16,761 nucleotides of DNA from Aalborgiella sp040079635 (GTDB taxonomy: Bacteria; Pseudomonadota; Gammaproteobacteria; Burkholderiales; Burkholderiaceae_C). A program made the translations under genes and the position numbers. The notes under the pieces are model-generated. The model did not search any database. It saw nothing but the letters and a program-made list of their open reading frames with translations, and was not told the origin of the DNA. The DNA is taken from positions 1 through 16,761 of the forward strand of contig JBEBJY010000061.1 of the NCBI GenBank assembly GCA_040079635.1, given 5' to 3'. Shown here in pieces: positions 1-5,723 of this stretch (positions are counted from its first letter, which is position 1; each line of letters starts with the position of its first letter).

Positions 1-18
1 TCCCGAAGTTTTATCTTG

Positions 19-47
19 AATTTTAAATATCGTTAAATTTTAAATAT
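19..47 (+). repeat. 12-bp direct repeat in the pfp leader
   Basis: AATTTTAAATAT occurs at 19-30 and again at 36-47, 17 bp apart start to start, just upstream of the pfp Shine-Dalgarno. The region is nearly pure A/T, so it may be part of the promoter, a regulator site, or a low-complexity coincidence. No clean -35/-10 pair with a sensible distance to the ATG was found. Confidence 0.5.
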
Positions 48-56
48 AGGATTTTT

Positions 57-1337
57 ATGGCTACTAAAAAAACCGCTCCCGTCAAAAAAATGAACGCCTT
101 TTACGCCCAATCTGGCGGCGTCACCTCGGTCATCAACGCCTCGGCCTGCGGTGTGATTGAAACCGCGCGTTTGCACAAAGACAAAATCGGCAAGGTTTAC
201 GCGGGTCGCAACGGCATCATCGGTGCGTTGACCGAGGACTTGATCGACACCAGCAAAGAATCCGCCAGCAACATCGCCGCGCTGCGCCAAACCCCGTCGG
301 GCGCGTTTGGCTCTTGCCGCTTCAAGCTCAAGTCGCTGGAAGCCAACAAGGTTGAATACGAACGCCTGATTGAGGTCTTCAAAGCGCACAACATCGGCTA
401 CTTTTTCTACAACGGCGGTGGCGACTCTGCGGACACCTGCTTCAAGGTCAGCCAGTTGTCCAAAGCCATGAACTACCCACTGCAAGCCATCCATGTGCCC
501 AAAACCGTGGACAACGACTTGCCGATCACCGACTGTTGCCCCGGCTTTGGCTCGGTGGCCAAATACGTGGCCGTATCGGCGCTTGAAGCCTCGTTTGACG
601 TACGCTCCATGTGCAAAACATCGACCAAGGTCTTCGTGCTCGAAGTCATGGGTCGCCACGCGGGCTGGATTGCCGCCGCCGGCGGTTTGATCGAAGACCA
701 CGGCATCCCCGTCGTCATCCTGTTCCCTGAAATTGTTTTTGACCAAAAGAAATTCCTCGCCCGTGTGGACAAGCTGGTCAAACAGCACGGCTACTGCACC
801 GTCGTCGTCTCCGAAGGCTGCCACCACCCGGATGGCACGTTTTTGGCCGAACAAGGCAGCAAAGACGCCTTTGGCCACGCCCAGCTGGGCGGTGCGGCAC
901 CCGTGGTCGCCAACATGGTCAAAGAAGCTTTGGGCTACAAATTCCACTGGGCCGTGGCCGACTATTTGCAAAGGGCCGCCCGCCACATCGCCTCTAAAAC
1001 CGATGTGCAACAAGCCTACGAACTCGGCCAAAGCGCGGTGAAACTGGCCTTGGCCGGTAAAAACGCCGTCATGCCGACGGTAGAACGCATATCAGACGTG
1101 CCGTACAAATACAAAATCGGCGTCGCCGACCTCGCCAAAGTCGCCAACGTCGAGAAATTCATGCCCCGCAACTTCATCAGCAAAGACGGCTTTGGCATCA
1201 CCGACAAATGCAAACGCTATTTGAACCCGTTGATAGCTGGGGAAGACTACCCGAAATACAAAAATGGCTTGCCGGTGTATGTGCAGTTGAAGAATGTGGC
1301 TGTGGAGAAGAAGTTGGCTAAGTTTGATGTGAAGTGA
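57..1337 (+). CDS. pfp: PPi-dependent 6-phosphofructokinase
   Basis: This 426-residue cytoplasmic enzyme belongs to the phosphofructokinase family and interconverts fructose-6-phosphate and fructose-1,6-bisphosphate in glycolysis/gluconeogenesis. Visible motifs are the N-terminal phosphate loop around YAQSGGVTSVINAS (16-29), the GGGDS stretch (120-124), PKTVDND (148-154) and MGRHAGW (198-204). ATP-dependent enzymes normally have Gly-Thr in PGTIDND; the Lys at 149 and an Asp following the glycines at 120-123 are typical of PPi-using enzymes, so I infer PPi as phosphoryl donor and a reversible reaction. The ATG at 57 has a TAGGAT Shine-Dalgarno about 5 nt upstream, and a short lysine-rich N-terminus precedes the fold. 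The gene is GC-rich (about 68% in 661-720), unlike the cassette that follows. It appears monocistronic, with an AT-rich leader carrying a 12-bp direct repeat. Confidence 0.95.
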   Translation: MATKKTAPVKKMNAFYAQSGGVTSVINASACGVIETARLHKDKIGKVYAGRNGIIGALTEDLIDTSKESASNIAALRQTPSGAFGSCRFKLKSLEANKVEYERLIEVFKAHNIGYFFYNGGGDSADTCFKVSQLSKAMNYPLQAIHVPKTVDNDLPITDCCPGFGSVAKYVAVSALEASFDVRSMCKTSTKVFVLEVMGRHAGWIAAAGGLIEDHGIPVVILFPEIVFDQKKFLARVDKLVKQHGYCTVVVSEGCHHPDGTFLAEQGSKDAFGHAQLGGAAPVVANMVKEALGYKFHWAVADYLQRAARHIASKTDVQQAYELGQSAVKLALAGKNAVMPTVERISDVPYKYKIGVADLAKVANVEKFMPRNFISKDGFGITDKCKRYLNPLIAGEDYPKYKNGLPVYVQLKNVAVEKKLAKFDVK

Positions 1338-1410
1338 GGCTATTTTCACCGTTTGGGATTGGTTTACCCTAAAAGCAGCACTTGCATTAAGCGATTAAAA
1401 TTGACTCACT

Positions 1411-2184
1411 ATGGAAGCACAACGCATTACCGTTGCAATGATTGACCATTCCGCTGGCTTTGAAACCGCGCCGGAACGGGTACGTCTGGGTGATTTAGCA
1501 GATTTCTCAGCTGATGTAGCGACTTTTTTGCGTGGTGAAAACAAAGAAATCGATACAAGAACACTGGAAGTTGCTGTGCGTAAAGGTTCTTTTGCCATAG
1601 AGACAACACCACTTTTGTCTGCGCCGAATTTATTTCGCGATTTGCGCTCTCTGCTTGGTGGTGAACTGCTTGATAACCTCGATGCTAAACGCCGCGAAAT
1701 TATGGAACGTTGGCAGAAATCTGCCCGACAAACACGGCAACTGGCTTATCGTATTTCAGCTCCTTTTTTAGATAAACCTATTATTATCAATGCTGAATCT
1801 GATTACCATGCTGATGATGCTGATCAATGGGTGCAGGTGGAACGATACATCCGTGGCGAGATTCAGGATTTAGGCGGGCTAACGAAAGCCAATGCTCATG
1901 TGAAGCTGCCCGACGGCAGCACCTTGAAAGTGACCACAGAGCGTGATGTATTGCGTGATGACACCGTAAATCGCCTCTATAAGCTAGCCATGCTGCGAAT
2001 CAAAGCGGAATACAACGTTCTGACTCGTGAGTTGCGCAATGCTCGCTTAGTCGAGTTTGTTGAACACACAACAACAATTGATGAAGATGCGCTTTCGCGC
2101 TTGACCCGCAGAGGTGCTATTGCTTGGAAAGACGTACCTAATGCCACGAATTGGGTGGACGAATTACGTGGTGACAAACAGTGA
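1411..2184 (+). CDS. Unrecognised 257-aa protein paired with PIN nuclease (possible antitoxin-like partner)
   Basis: I do not recognise this as a named family. It is 257 residues, charged, with no signal peptide or membrane segment, so probably cytoplasmic. The N-terminal part (about 1-85) alternates predicted strands and helices and includes VRKGSFAIETTPLLSAPNLF (56-75). The C-terminal half looks like a small beta domain (NAHVKLPDGSTLKV) followed by RIKAEYNVLTRELRNARLVE. The last residues (WKDVPNATNWVDELRGDKQ) form a polar tail with Trp and Arg. Its stop overlaps the GTG start of the PIN-domain gene in a GTGA junction, which implies co-translation and a joint function. No helix-turn-helix or ribbon-helix-helix domain is evident. 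The ATG at 1411 has no good Shine-Dalgarno; ATG at 1438 is an alternative. Base composition is clearly lower in GC than pfp, which suggests transfer. An antitoxin or regulatory role is inference from gene order only. Confidence 0.8.
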   Translation: MEAQRITVAMIDHSAGFETAPERVRLGDLADFSADVATFLRGENKEIDTRTLEVAVRKGSFAIETTPLLSAPNLFRDLRSLLGGELLDNLDAKRREIMERWQKSARQTRQLAYRISAPFLDKPIIINAESDYHADDADQWVQVERYIRGEIQDLGGLTKANAHVKLPDGSTLKVTTERDVLRDDTVNRLYKLAMLRIKAEYNVLTRELRNARLVEFVEHTTTIDEDALSRLTRRGAIAWKDVPNATNWVDELRGDKQ

Positions 2185-2657
2185 ACAGTGTTTTACTGGA
2201 TACCAGTTTTCTAATCACACTGAGTGACCCTGCACGACCTCATCACGCTGCTGCACTCGCCTACTACCGAGAATGTACGCAGAGACAAGTACCTATGTAC
2301 TTGTCAACAATTGTTATTTCTGAATTTCAAGTCAAACAAGCCATCAACGACCTGCCGTTGCGCAACTTTGTGGTTTTGCCTTTCAATGTAGATCACGCAA
2401 TGCGATGCGGTTTAATCATTCGAAACATGGCACGCGACCCAGAAGATGACCGTGTGCGCGTAAAAGATGACTTTAAATTGTTAGCTCAATGCGACTGCGA
2501 GTCAATAAGCCATTTGATCAGCGAAGATGCCAGCACTTTAGCAAAATATCTTAATCGTGCCCAGACTAACGGCTTGGCATCAACCAAAACAATCTTATTA
2601 AAAGATGGTTTTGATACTGCTTGGTTCGAGAACGGTCAGACTCGTTTAGTGCCTTGA
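2181..2657 (+). CDS. PIN-domain ribonuclease, probable toxin
   Basis: This 158-residue protein starts with MNSVLLDTSFLITL, the classic first strand of PIN-domain nucleases, and retains four acidic positions expected for metal binding: Asp7, Glu48 (VISEFQ), Asp96/97 (VKDDFKLLAQ) and Asp116 (SEDASTL). PIN proteins of VapC/FitB type cleave RNA with Mg2+ or Mn2+, and length and fold fit. The start is GTG at 2181, inside the stop of the preceding gene (GTGA), so translation is probably coupled. The upstream partner is about three times the size of a usual VapB-like antitoxin, so this is not a textbook VapBC pair. GC is about 35% in 2461-2520, far below pfp, consistent with horizontal acquisition. 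RNase activity is expected from the family; toxicity and target are not shown by the sequence. Confidence 0.85.
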   Translation: MNSVLLDTSFLITLSDPARPHHAAALAYYRECTQRQVPMYLSTIVISEFQVKQAINDLPLRNFVVLPFNVDHAMRCGLIIRNMARDPEDDRVRVKDDFKLLAQCDCESISHLISEDASTLAKYLNRAQTNGLASTKTILLKDGFDTAWFENGQTRLVP

Positions 2658-2695
2658 ATTCGCGAGTAGCTCATTCTTCAACGCACTTTTAATTG

Positions 2696-2709
2696 TGGCG
2701 AATTCGCCA
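2696..2709. repeat. 14-bp perfect palindrome centred on GAATTC
   Basis: TGGCGAATTCGCCA is a perfect inverted repeat lying 38 bp after the PIN-gene stop. It shares the 8-bp core CGAATTCG with a second palindrome 32 bp downstream. It may be an operator half or a short hairpin. Confidence 0.7.
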
Positions 2710-2725
2710 TAGTTACTCCCTAACC

Positions 2726-2743
2726 CCCTTCGAATTCGAAGGG
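2726..2743. repeat. 18-bp perfect palindrome centred on GAATTC
   Basis: CCCTTCGAATTCGAAGGG is a perfect 18-bp inverted repeat in the gap between the PIN gene and the FAD dehydrogenase. As RNA it could form a stem, but there is no loop beyond the self-complementary core and only a short T run follows (TTT), so it is a weak terminator candidate. A dimeric-regulator site for the downstream dehydrogenase is equally possible. Confidence 0.7.
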
Positions 2744-2790
2744 TTTAAAGCTAATTTAATCCCCTATTGCCTCATTTTTAATCTAAAGCT

Positions 2791-4248
2791 ATGCAGCCCA
2801 ATTCGTTAGAAACTTTATTAGAAACTTTACGCACCATCGTCGGCCCCACCCACGTCTTGATTGAATCTGCCGATAACGACCTCGTGCAATACGTGCGCGA
2901 CTGGCGGGGGCGCGAGCGGGGGGTGGCTTTGGCTGTGGTGCGACCTAATTCGACGGAGCAAGTCGCTGCCATCGTCAAAGCCTGCGTGGCCAGTAACAAA
3001 GCTGGTTCGGGCGTGAGCATCGTGCCGCAAGGGGGCAACACGGGCATGGTGGTGGGGTCTACGCCGGATGCGTCGGGTACGCAAATTGTGCTCAGCTTGC
3101 AGCGCATGAACAGCGTGCGCAAGCTGGACGCTGGCAACGGCACCATCATGCTGGATGCGGGCTGTGTGCTGCAAAATGTGCAGCAAGTTTGTTTTGATGC
3201 GGGATTTCTTTATCCTATGAGCCTGGGTTCGCAAGGCAGCTGCATGGTGGGTGGCAATTTAAGCACCAACGCGGGTGGCACGCAGGTGGTGCGCTTTGGC
3301 AACACGCGCGAGCTGTGCCTGGGGCTGGAAGTGGTGACGGCGCAGGGCGAGATTTGGAGCGGATTATCTGGCTTGCGCAAAGACAACACGGGTTACGACC
3401 TGCGCGATTTGTACATCGGCGCGGAAGGCACGCTGGGCATCATCACCGGCGCGACCATGAAGATGTACCCCCTGCCTGCTGCAAAGTTGATAGCGTTTGC
3501 AGCTCTGCCGTCGTTGGATGCGGCGGTTTCGTTGCTGCAACTGGCGCAAAAGCATTTGAGTGCGGGGTTGACGGGGTTTGAGGTGATGGGGCAATTTGCA
3601 CTCAGCTTGGTGGGTAAACATTTCCCGCAGCAGCGCGTGCCGTTTTTGGGCATGGCGGATGCACCTTACTGCGTCGTTTTGGAAAACTCGGACCAAGAAT
3701 CTGAAGCCCATGCCAAAGCGCAGTTTGAGCGATTGTTGGAAGAAGCCATGGAAGCTGGCCACGTTTTAGACGCCGTGGTGGCTGAAAACATGACGCAGGC
3801 CAAGCAGCTGTGGCACATCCGCGAGAGCATTCCGCTGGCGCAGGCGCAAGAGGGGTTGAACATCAAGCACGATATTTCGATTCCGGTCTCCAGCATCCCC
3901 GAGTTCGTCCGCGTCACCGACGCCAAACTGGCTGAATCCTTCCCCGGCGCGCGCTTGGTCAACTACGGCCACTTGGGCGACGGTAACCTGCACTACAACG
4001 TGCAAGCCCCTGAAGGCGCAGACCAAGTCGCCTTTCTAGAAACCCAAGAACCCGGCGTGAACGAGCTGGTTTTCGACATGGTGATGCAGTTCCAAGGCTC
4101 CATCTCCGCCGAGCATGGCATTGGCAGTTTGAAAGTGCACAAATTGCCAGATTACAAATCGCCCGTTGCAATTGAGCTGATGCGGACGATCAAGCGGGCG
4201 CTGGACCCGCAAAATATTATGAATCCGGGGCGGGTGATTGAGGTTTGA
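2791..4248 (+). CDS. FAD-linked 2-hydroxyacid dehydrogenase (D-2-hydroxyglutarate / D-lactate dehydrogenase type)
   Basis: This 485-residue flavoprotein is of the GlcD/D2HGDH/DLD family and oxidises a D-2-hydroxyacid to a 2-oxoacid. The N-terminal PCMH-type FAD-binding domain shows VPQGGNTGMVVGS (78-90) and KDNTGYDLRDLYIGAEGTLG (197-216). The C-terminal substrate/metal-binding domain shows KHDISIPV (359-366), GHLGDGNLHYN (393-403), SAEHGIG (439-445) and the terminal LDPQNIMNPG. These motifs, especially KDNTGYDL with HLGDGNLH, fit D-2-hydroxyglutarate dehydrogenase best, but glycolate or D-lactate use cannot be excluded. In other bacteria D2HGDH often cooperates with SerA; no serA is visible here. 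No glcE or glcF lies alongside, so it likely acts as a single subunit. ATG 2791 has little Shine-Dalgarno. Its first codons contain a perfect 12-bp tandem duplication giving LETLLETL. Confidence 0.9.
   Translation: MQPNSLETLLETLRTIVGPTHVLIESADNDLVQYVRDWRGRERGVALAVVRPNSTEQVAAIVKACVASNKAGSGVSIVPQGGNTGMVVGSTPDASGTQIVLSLQRMNSVRKLDAGNGTIMLDAGCVLQNVQQVCFDAGFLYPMSLGSQGSCMVGGNLSTNAGGTQVVRFGNTRELCLGLEVVTAQGEIWSGLSGLRKDNTGYDLRDLYIGAEGTLGIITGATMKMYPLPAAKLIAFAALPSLDAAVSLLQLAQKHLSAGLTGFEVMGQFALSLVGKHFPQQRVPFLGMADAPYCVVLENSDQESEAHAKAQFERLLEEAMEAGHVLDAVVAENMTQAKQLWHIRESIPLAQAQEGLNIKHDISIPVSSIPEFVRVTDAKLAESFPGARLVNYGHLGDGNLHYNVQAPEGADQVAFLETQEPGVNELVFDMVMQFQGSISAEHGIGSLKVHKLPDYKSPVAIELMRTIKRALDPQNIMNPGRVIEV
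2806..2829 (+). repeat. 12-bp tandem duplication in the dehydrogenase N-terminus
   Basis: TTAGAAACTTTA occurs twice back to back (2806-2817 and 2818-2829) and encodes LETL twice. It is in frame and so harmless to the reading frame; replication slippage is a likely origin. Confidence 0.8.
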
Positions 4249-4273
4249 TGCGCATTAAGTATGCGCATATAAT
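4245..4273 (+). promoter_or_regulatory. ccdAB promoter with twin operator-like palindromes
   Basis: A -35 box TTGATG (4245-4250) and a perfect -10 box TATAAT (4268-4273) are separated by 17 bp; the -35 overlaps the stop codon of the preceding dehydrogenase. Between and over the boxes, the 8-bp palindrome ATGCGCAT appears twice, at 4248-4255 and 4261-4268, 13 bp apart, the second extended to TATGCGCATA. The placement is ideal for autorepression by a ribbon-helix-helix CcdA dimer. The promoter call is strong by match and spacing; the operator role is inference. Confidence 0.75.
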
Positions 4274-4287
4274 TCAAGCATCCTGAC

Positions 4288-4319
4288 CCAAGGATAAGCT
4301 CCAAGGATAACTACAAGGA
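4288..4319 (+). repeat. Tandem Shine-Dalgarno-like repeats in the ccdAB leader
   Basis: CCAAGGATAA occurs at 4288-4297 and 4301-4310, with a shorter third copy CAAGGA at 4314-4319. All contain AAGGA at 12-13 nt spacing. Only the last is at a normal distance from the ccdA ATG at 4328 and is the probable ribosome-binding site. The upstream copies may be decoy binding sites or a second regulatory element. Confidence 0.65.
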
Positions 4320-4327
4320 ACACCGCC

Positions 4328-4567
4328 ATGCTTCGCTTCGAAAACGCCCCCAAAAAAGCGACCAATTTGTCGCTCAACGCCAGCGTGCTGGAAGCTGCTA
4401 AGGAAATGGGGATGAATATCTCCCAAACTGTGGATGCATTATTGGCTGACGAGGTGAAACGACGCTATTGGCAAAAGTGGAATGACGAGAACAAAGCGGC
4501 AATAGACCATTACAACGCCCGCATTCAGGCTGAGGGCTTACCGCTTGAGCAATATCGATCGTTTTGA
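4328..4567 (+). CDS. ccdA: CcdA-family antitoxin
   Basis: This 79-residue protein matches the CcdA layout. The N-terminal DNA-binding ribbon-helix-helix part contains KKATNLSLNASVLEAAKEMG (9-28) and NISQTVDALLADEV. The C-terminal toxin-binding tail has W..WNDENKAAIDHYN and ends GLPLEQYRSF, the typical CcdA ending. CcdA neutralises CcdB by binding through this tail, and the complex represses its own operon. AAGGA at 4315-4319 is the ribosome-binding site. The ccdB start lies 10 nt after its stop, so the two form an operon from the promoter at 4245. Key residues seem intact and I expect it to be functional. Confidence 0.93.
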   Translation: MLRFENAPKKATNLSLNASVLEAAKEMGMNISQTVDALLADEVKRRYWQKWNDENKAAIDHYNARIQAEGLPLEQYRSF

Positions 4568-4577
4568 GCTGTAAAAC

Positions 4578-4892
4578 ATGGCTAGATTTGACGTTTATCC
4601 TCACCCAGATACGACCAAACGGGGAGTGACACCGTTTTTGCTGGATGTGCAAAATGACTATATCGACAAGTTGCAAAGCCGCGTCGTTATTCCGCTGCGA
4701 GCCGCAGCAGTTTTTGGACCTACGATGCGCGATTTAAACCCGTTGTTTACCATTTCAGGGCAAGCTGTCGTGCTGGACACAGCCGCAATAGCTGCGTTTC
4801 CTACTAGCGGATTAAGGAAGCCTGTTAGTAGCCTGCTCACGGAAAGCCAAGATATTGTGGCGGCGTTGGATACGCTATTTGGGTCGTATTAG
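4578..4892 (+). CDS. ccdB: CcdB-family DNA gyrase toxin
   Basis: This 104-residue protein has the CcdB pattern: MARFDVYPHP at the start, FLLDVQNDYIDKLQSRVVIP (20-39), LNPLFTISGQAVVLDTAAIA, and a C-terminal helix QDIVAALDTLF. CcdB family proteins trap the GyrA-DNA complex and cause double-strand breaks unless bound by CcdA. In the F-plasmid toxin the last three residues (Trp-Gly-Ile) are critical for gyrase poisoning. Here the protein ends FGSY, so the canonical Trp and Gly-Ile ending is not present in the expected alignment. Many chromosomal homologues lack the Trp, but the missing Gly-hydrophobic end leaves toxicity uncertain. No strong Shine-Dalgarno precedes ATG 4578; coupling to ccdA translation is likely. 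Confidence 0.92.
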   Translation: MARFDVYPHPDTTKRGVTPFLLDVQNDYIDKLQSRVVIPLRAAAVFGPTMRDLNPLFTISGQAVVLDTAAIAAFPTSGLRKPVSSLLTESQDIVAALDTLFGSY

Positions 4893-4955
4893 GACTCAAA
4901 AAATCTTGCGATTTGTATTGTTTTTTTCATAGCACTACATAGCATATTAGGCAAC

Positions 4956-4981
4956 AAATACGCCGGCTATAGCCGCATTTA
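4956..4981. repeat. Dispersed hairpin repeat, copy 1
   Basis: The core AAATACGCCGGCTATAGCC is followed by GCATTTA. CGGCTATAGCCG is self-complementary and AAAT/ATTT flank it. The copy lies between the convergent ccdB and peroxidase genes, and its last three bases are the stop codon of the latter. Upstream TTTTTTCATAGC also resembles the upstream flank of the other copies. Confidence 0.8.
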
Positions 4982-5578
4982 CTTGCCCGCAACATGCTTC
5001 CCAGCACCCCACCCCTGCCCACCCAGCGCTTGCTGTGCGAGGGCTAGGGGCTTGGCTTCTAGGGGCGTCCCCATGGTGTCGTTCCAGCGGTTTAGGAAGG
5101 CAAACATGGCGACGACGCCTAGAATTTCTGTGATTTCGCCATCGTTCCAGTGCTGCTGCAGTTCTGCAAATTGAGCATCTGTTACCGCGTTGGGCTGGCT
5201 GGCGGCGGCTAGGGCGAAATCTAGCGCTAGGCGTTCACGCTGGCTGTAGTGGGCGCTGGTTGAATAGGTCCAGATATCAGCTAATTTGGCATCAGACACA
5301 CCGAAGTTATGCGCACCCAGCAAGGTGTGCGCTTGGCAATACAGGCAGCCTGAGACCTTGCTGACGACATGACCTATTAAGCGCCTGAAGCCTAAATCGA
5401 CCTCGCCAGCCGGGTCCATCACCGCGGCATTGAGTTGCGCGAAGGCTTGCACCAGCTTGGGTTTGCGCTGCATGGTCAGCACGCTGTTGGGGGTGAAACC
5501 CAAAGTACCTAGAAAAAAGTCAAAATGTGATTTAAGCTCTGGGGTGGTCTCAGGCGGGAGCGGCTTAAGTCTTGGCAT
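4979..5578 (-). CDS. Carboxymuconolactone decarboxylase / AhpD-like peroxidase-related protein
   Basis: This 199-residue, all-helical protein is of the carboxymuconolactone decarboxylase superfamily. The signature is SGCLYCQAHT (77-85): Cys78 and Cys81 form a CxxC pair followed by His84, the arrangement used in AhpD-like alkylhydroperoxidases for thiol-based peroxide reduction. Further features are FTPNSVLTMQRKPKL (28-42) and FLNRWNDTMGTP near the C-terminus, both common in the peroxidase-related subgroup. Likely role: cytoplasmic peroxidase or disulfide reductase; the substrate is unknown. The ATG at 5578 is preceded on its strand by AAGGA at normal spacing, which supports this start. It diverges from the MFS gene and stands alone as a transcription unit. 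Confidence 0.88.
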   Translation of the reverse strand: MPRLKPLPPETTPELKSHFDFFLGTLGFTPNSVLTMQRKPKLVQAFAQLNAAVMDPAGEVDLGFRRLIGHVVSKVSGCLYCQAHTLLGAHNFGVSDAKLADIWTYSTSAHYSQRERLALDFALAAASQPNAVTDAQFAELQQHWNDGEITEILGVVAMFAFLNRWNDTMGTPLEAKPLALAQQALGGQGWGAGKHVAGK

Positions 5579-5652
5579 GGGGTATCCTTGCTAATGATTT
5601 ACTCCCATAATAGCTCAATTTTTACTATTTATTTCATAGCAGCTCAGGCAAT

Positions 5653-5677
5653 AAATACGCCGGCTACAGCATATTTA
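5653..5677. repeat. Dispersed hairpin repeat, copy 2
   Basis: AAATACGCCGGCTACAGC followed by ATATTTA; the outer arms AAATA and TATTT pair. This copy lies in the divergent gap between the peroxidase and MFS genes, so it cannot be a shared terminator there. The preceding sequence (TATTTCATAGCAGCTCAGGCAA) resembles the flank of copy 1. Confidence 0.8.
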
Positions 5678-5723
5678 TATAGCTATATTTAAACAATACA
5701 ACTAGCAGATAGCAGGAACAACT

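Noticed and set aside
33..1031. Long open frame of 332 codons on the - strand opposite pfp
   Set aside because: It lies wholly antisense to a clear enzyme gene with high GC, has no family motifs, and its composition (Val/Phe/Asp-rich) is typical of a codon-bias shadow.
1338..1362. Possible terminator after pfp (GTGA ... TTCAC)
   Set aside because: The stem is only about 4-5 bp and no T run follows; not supported.
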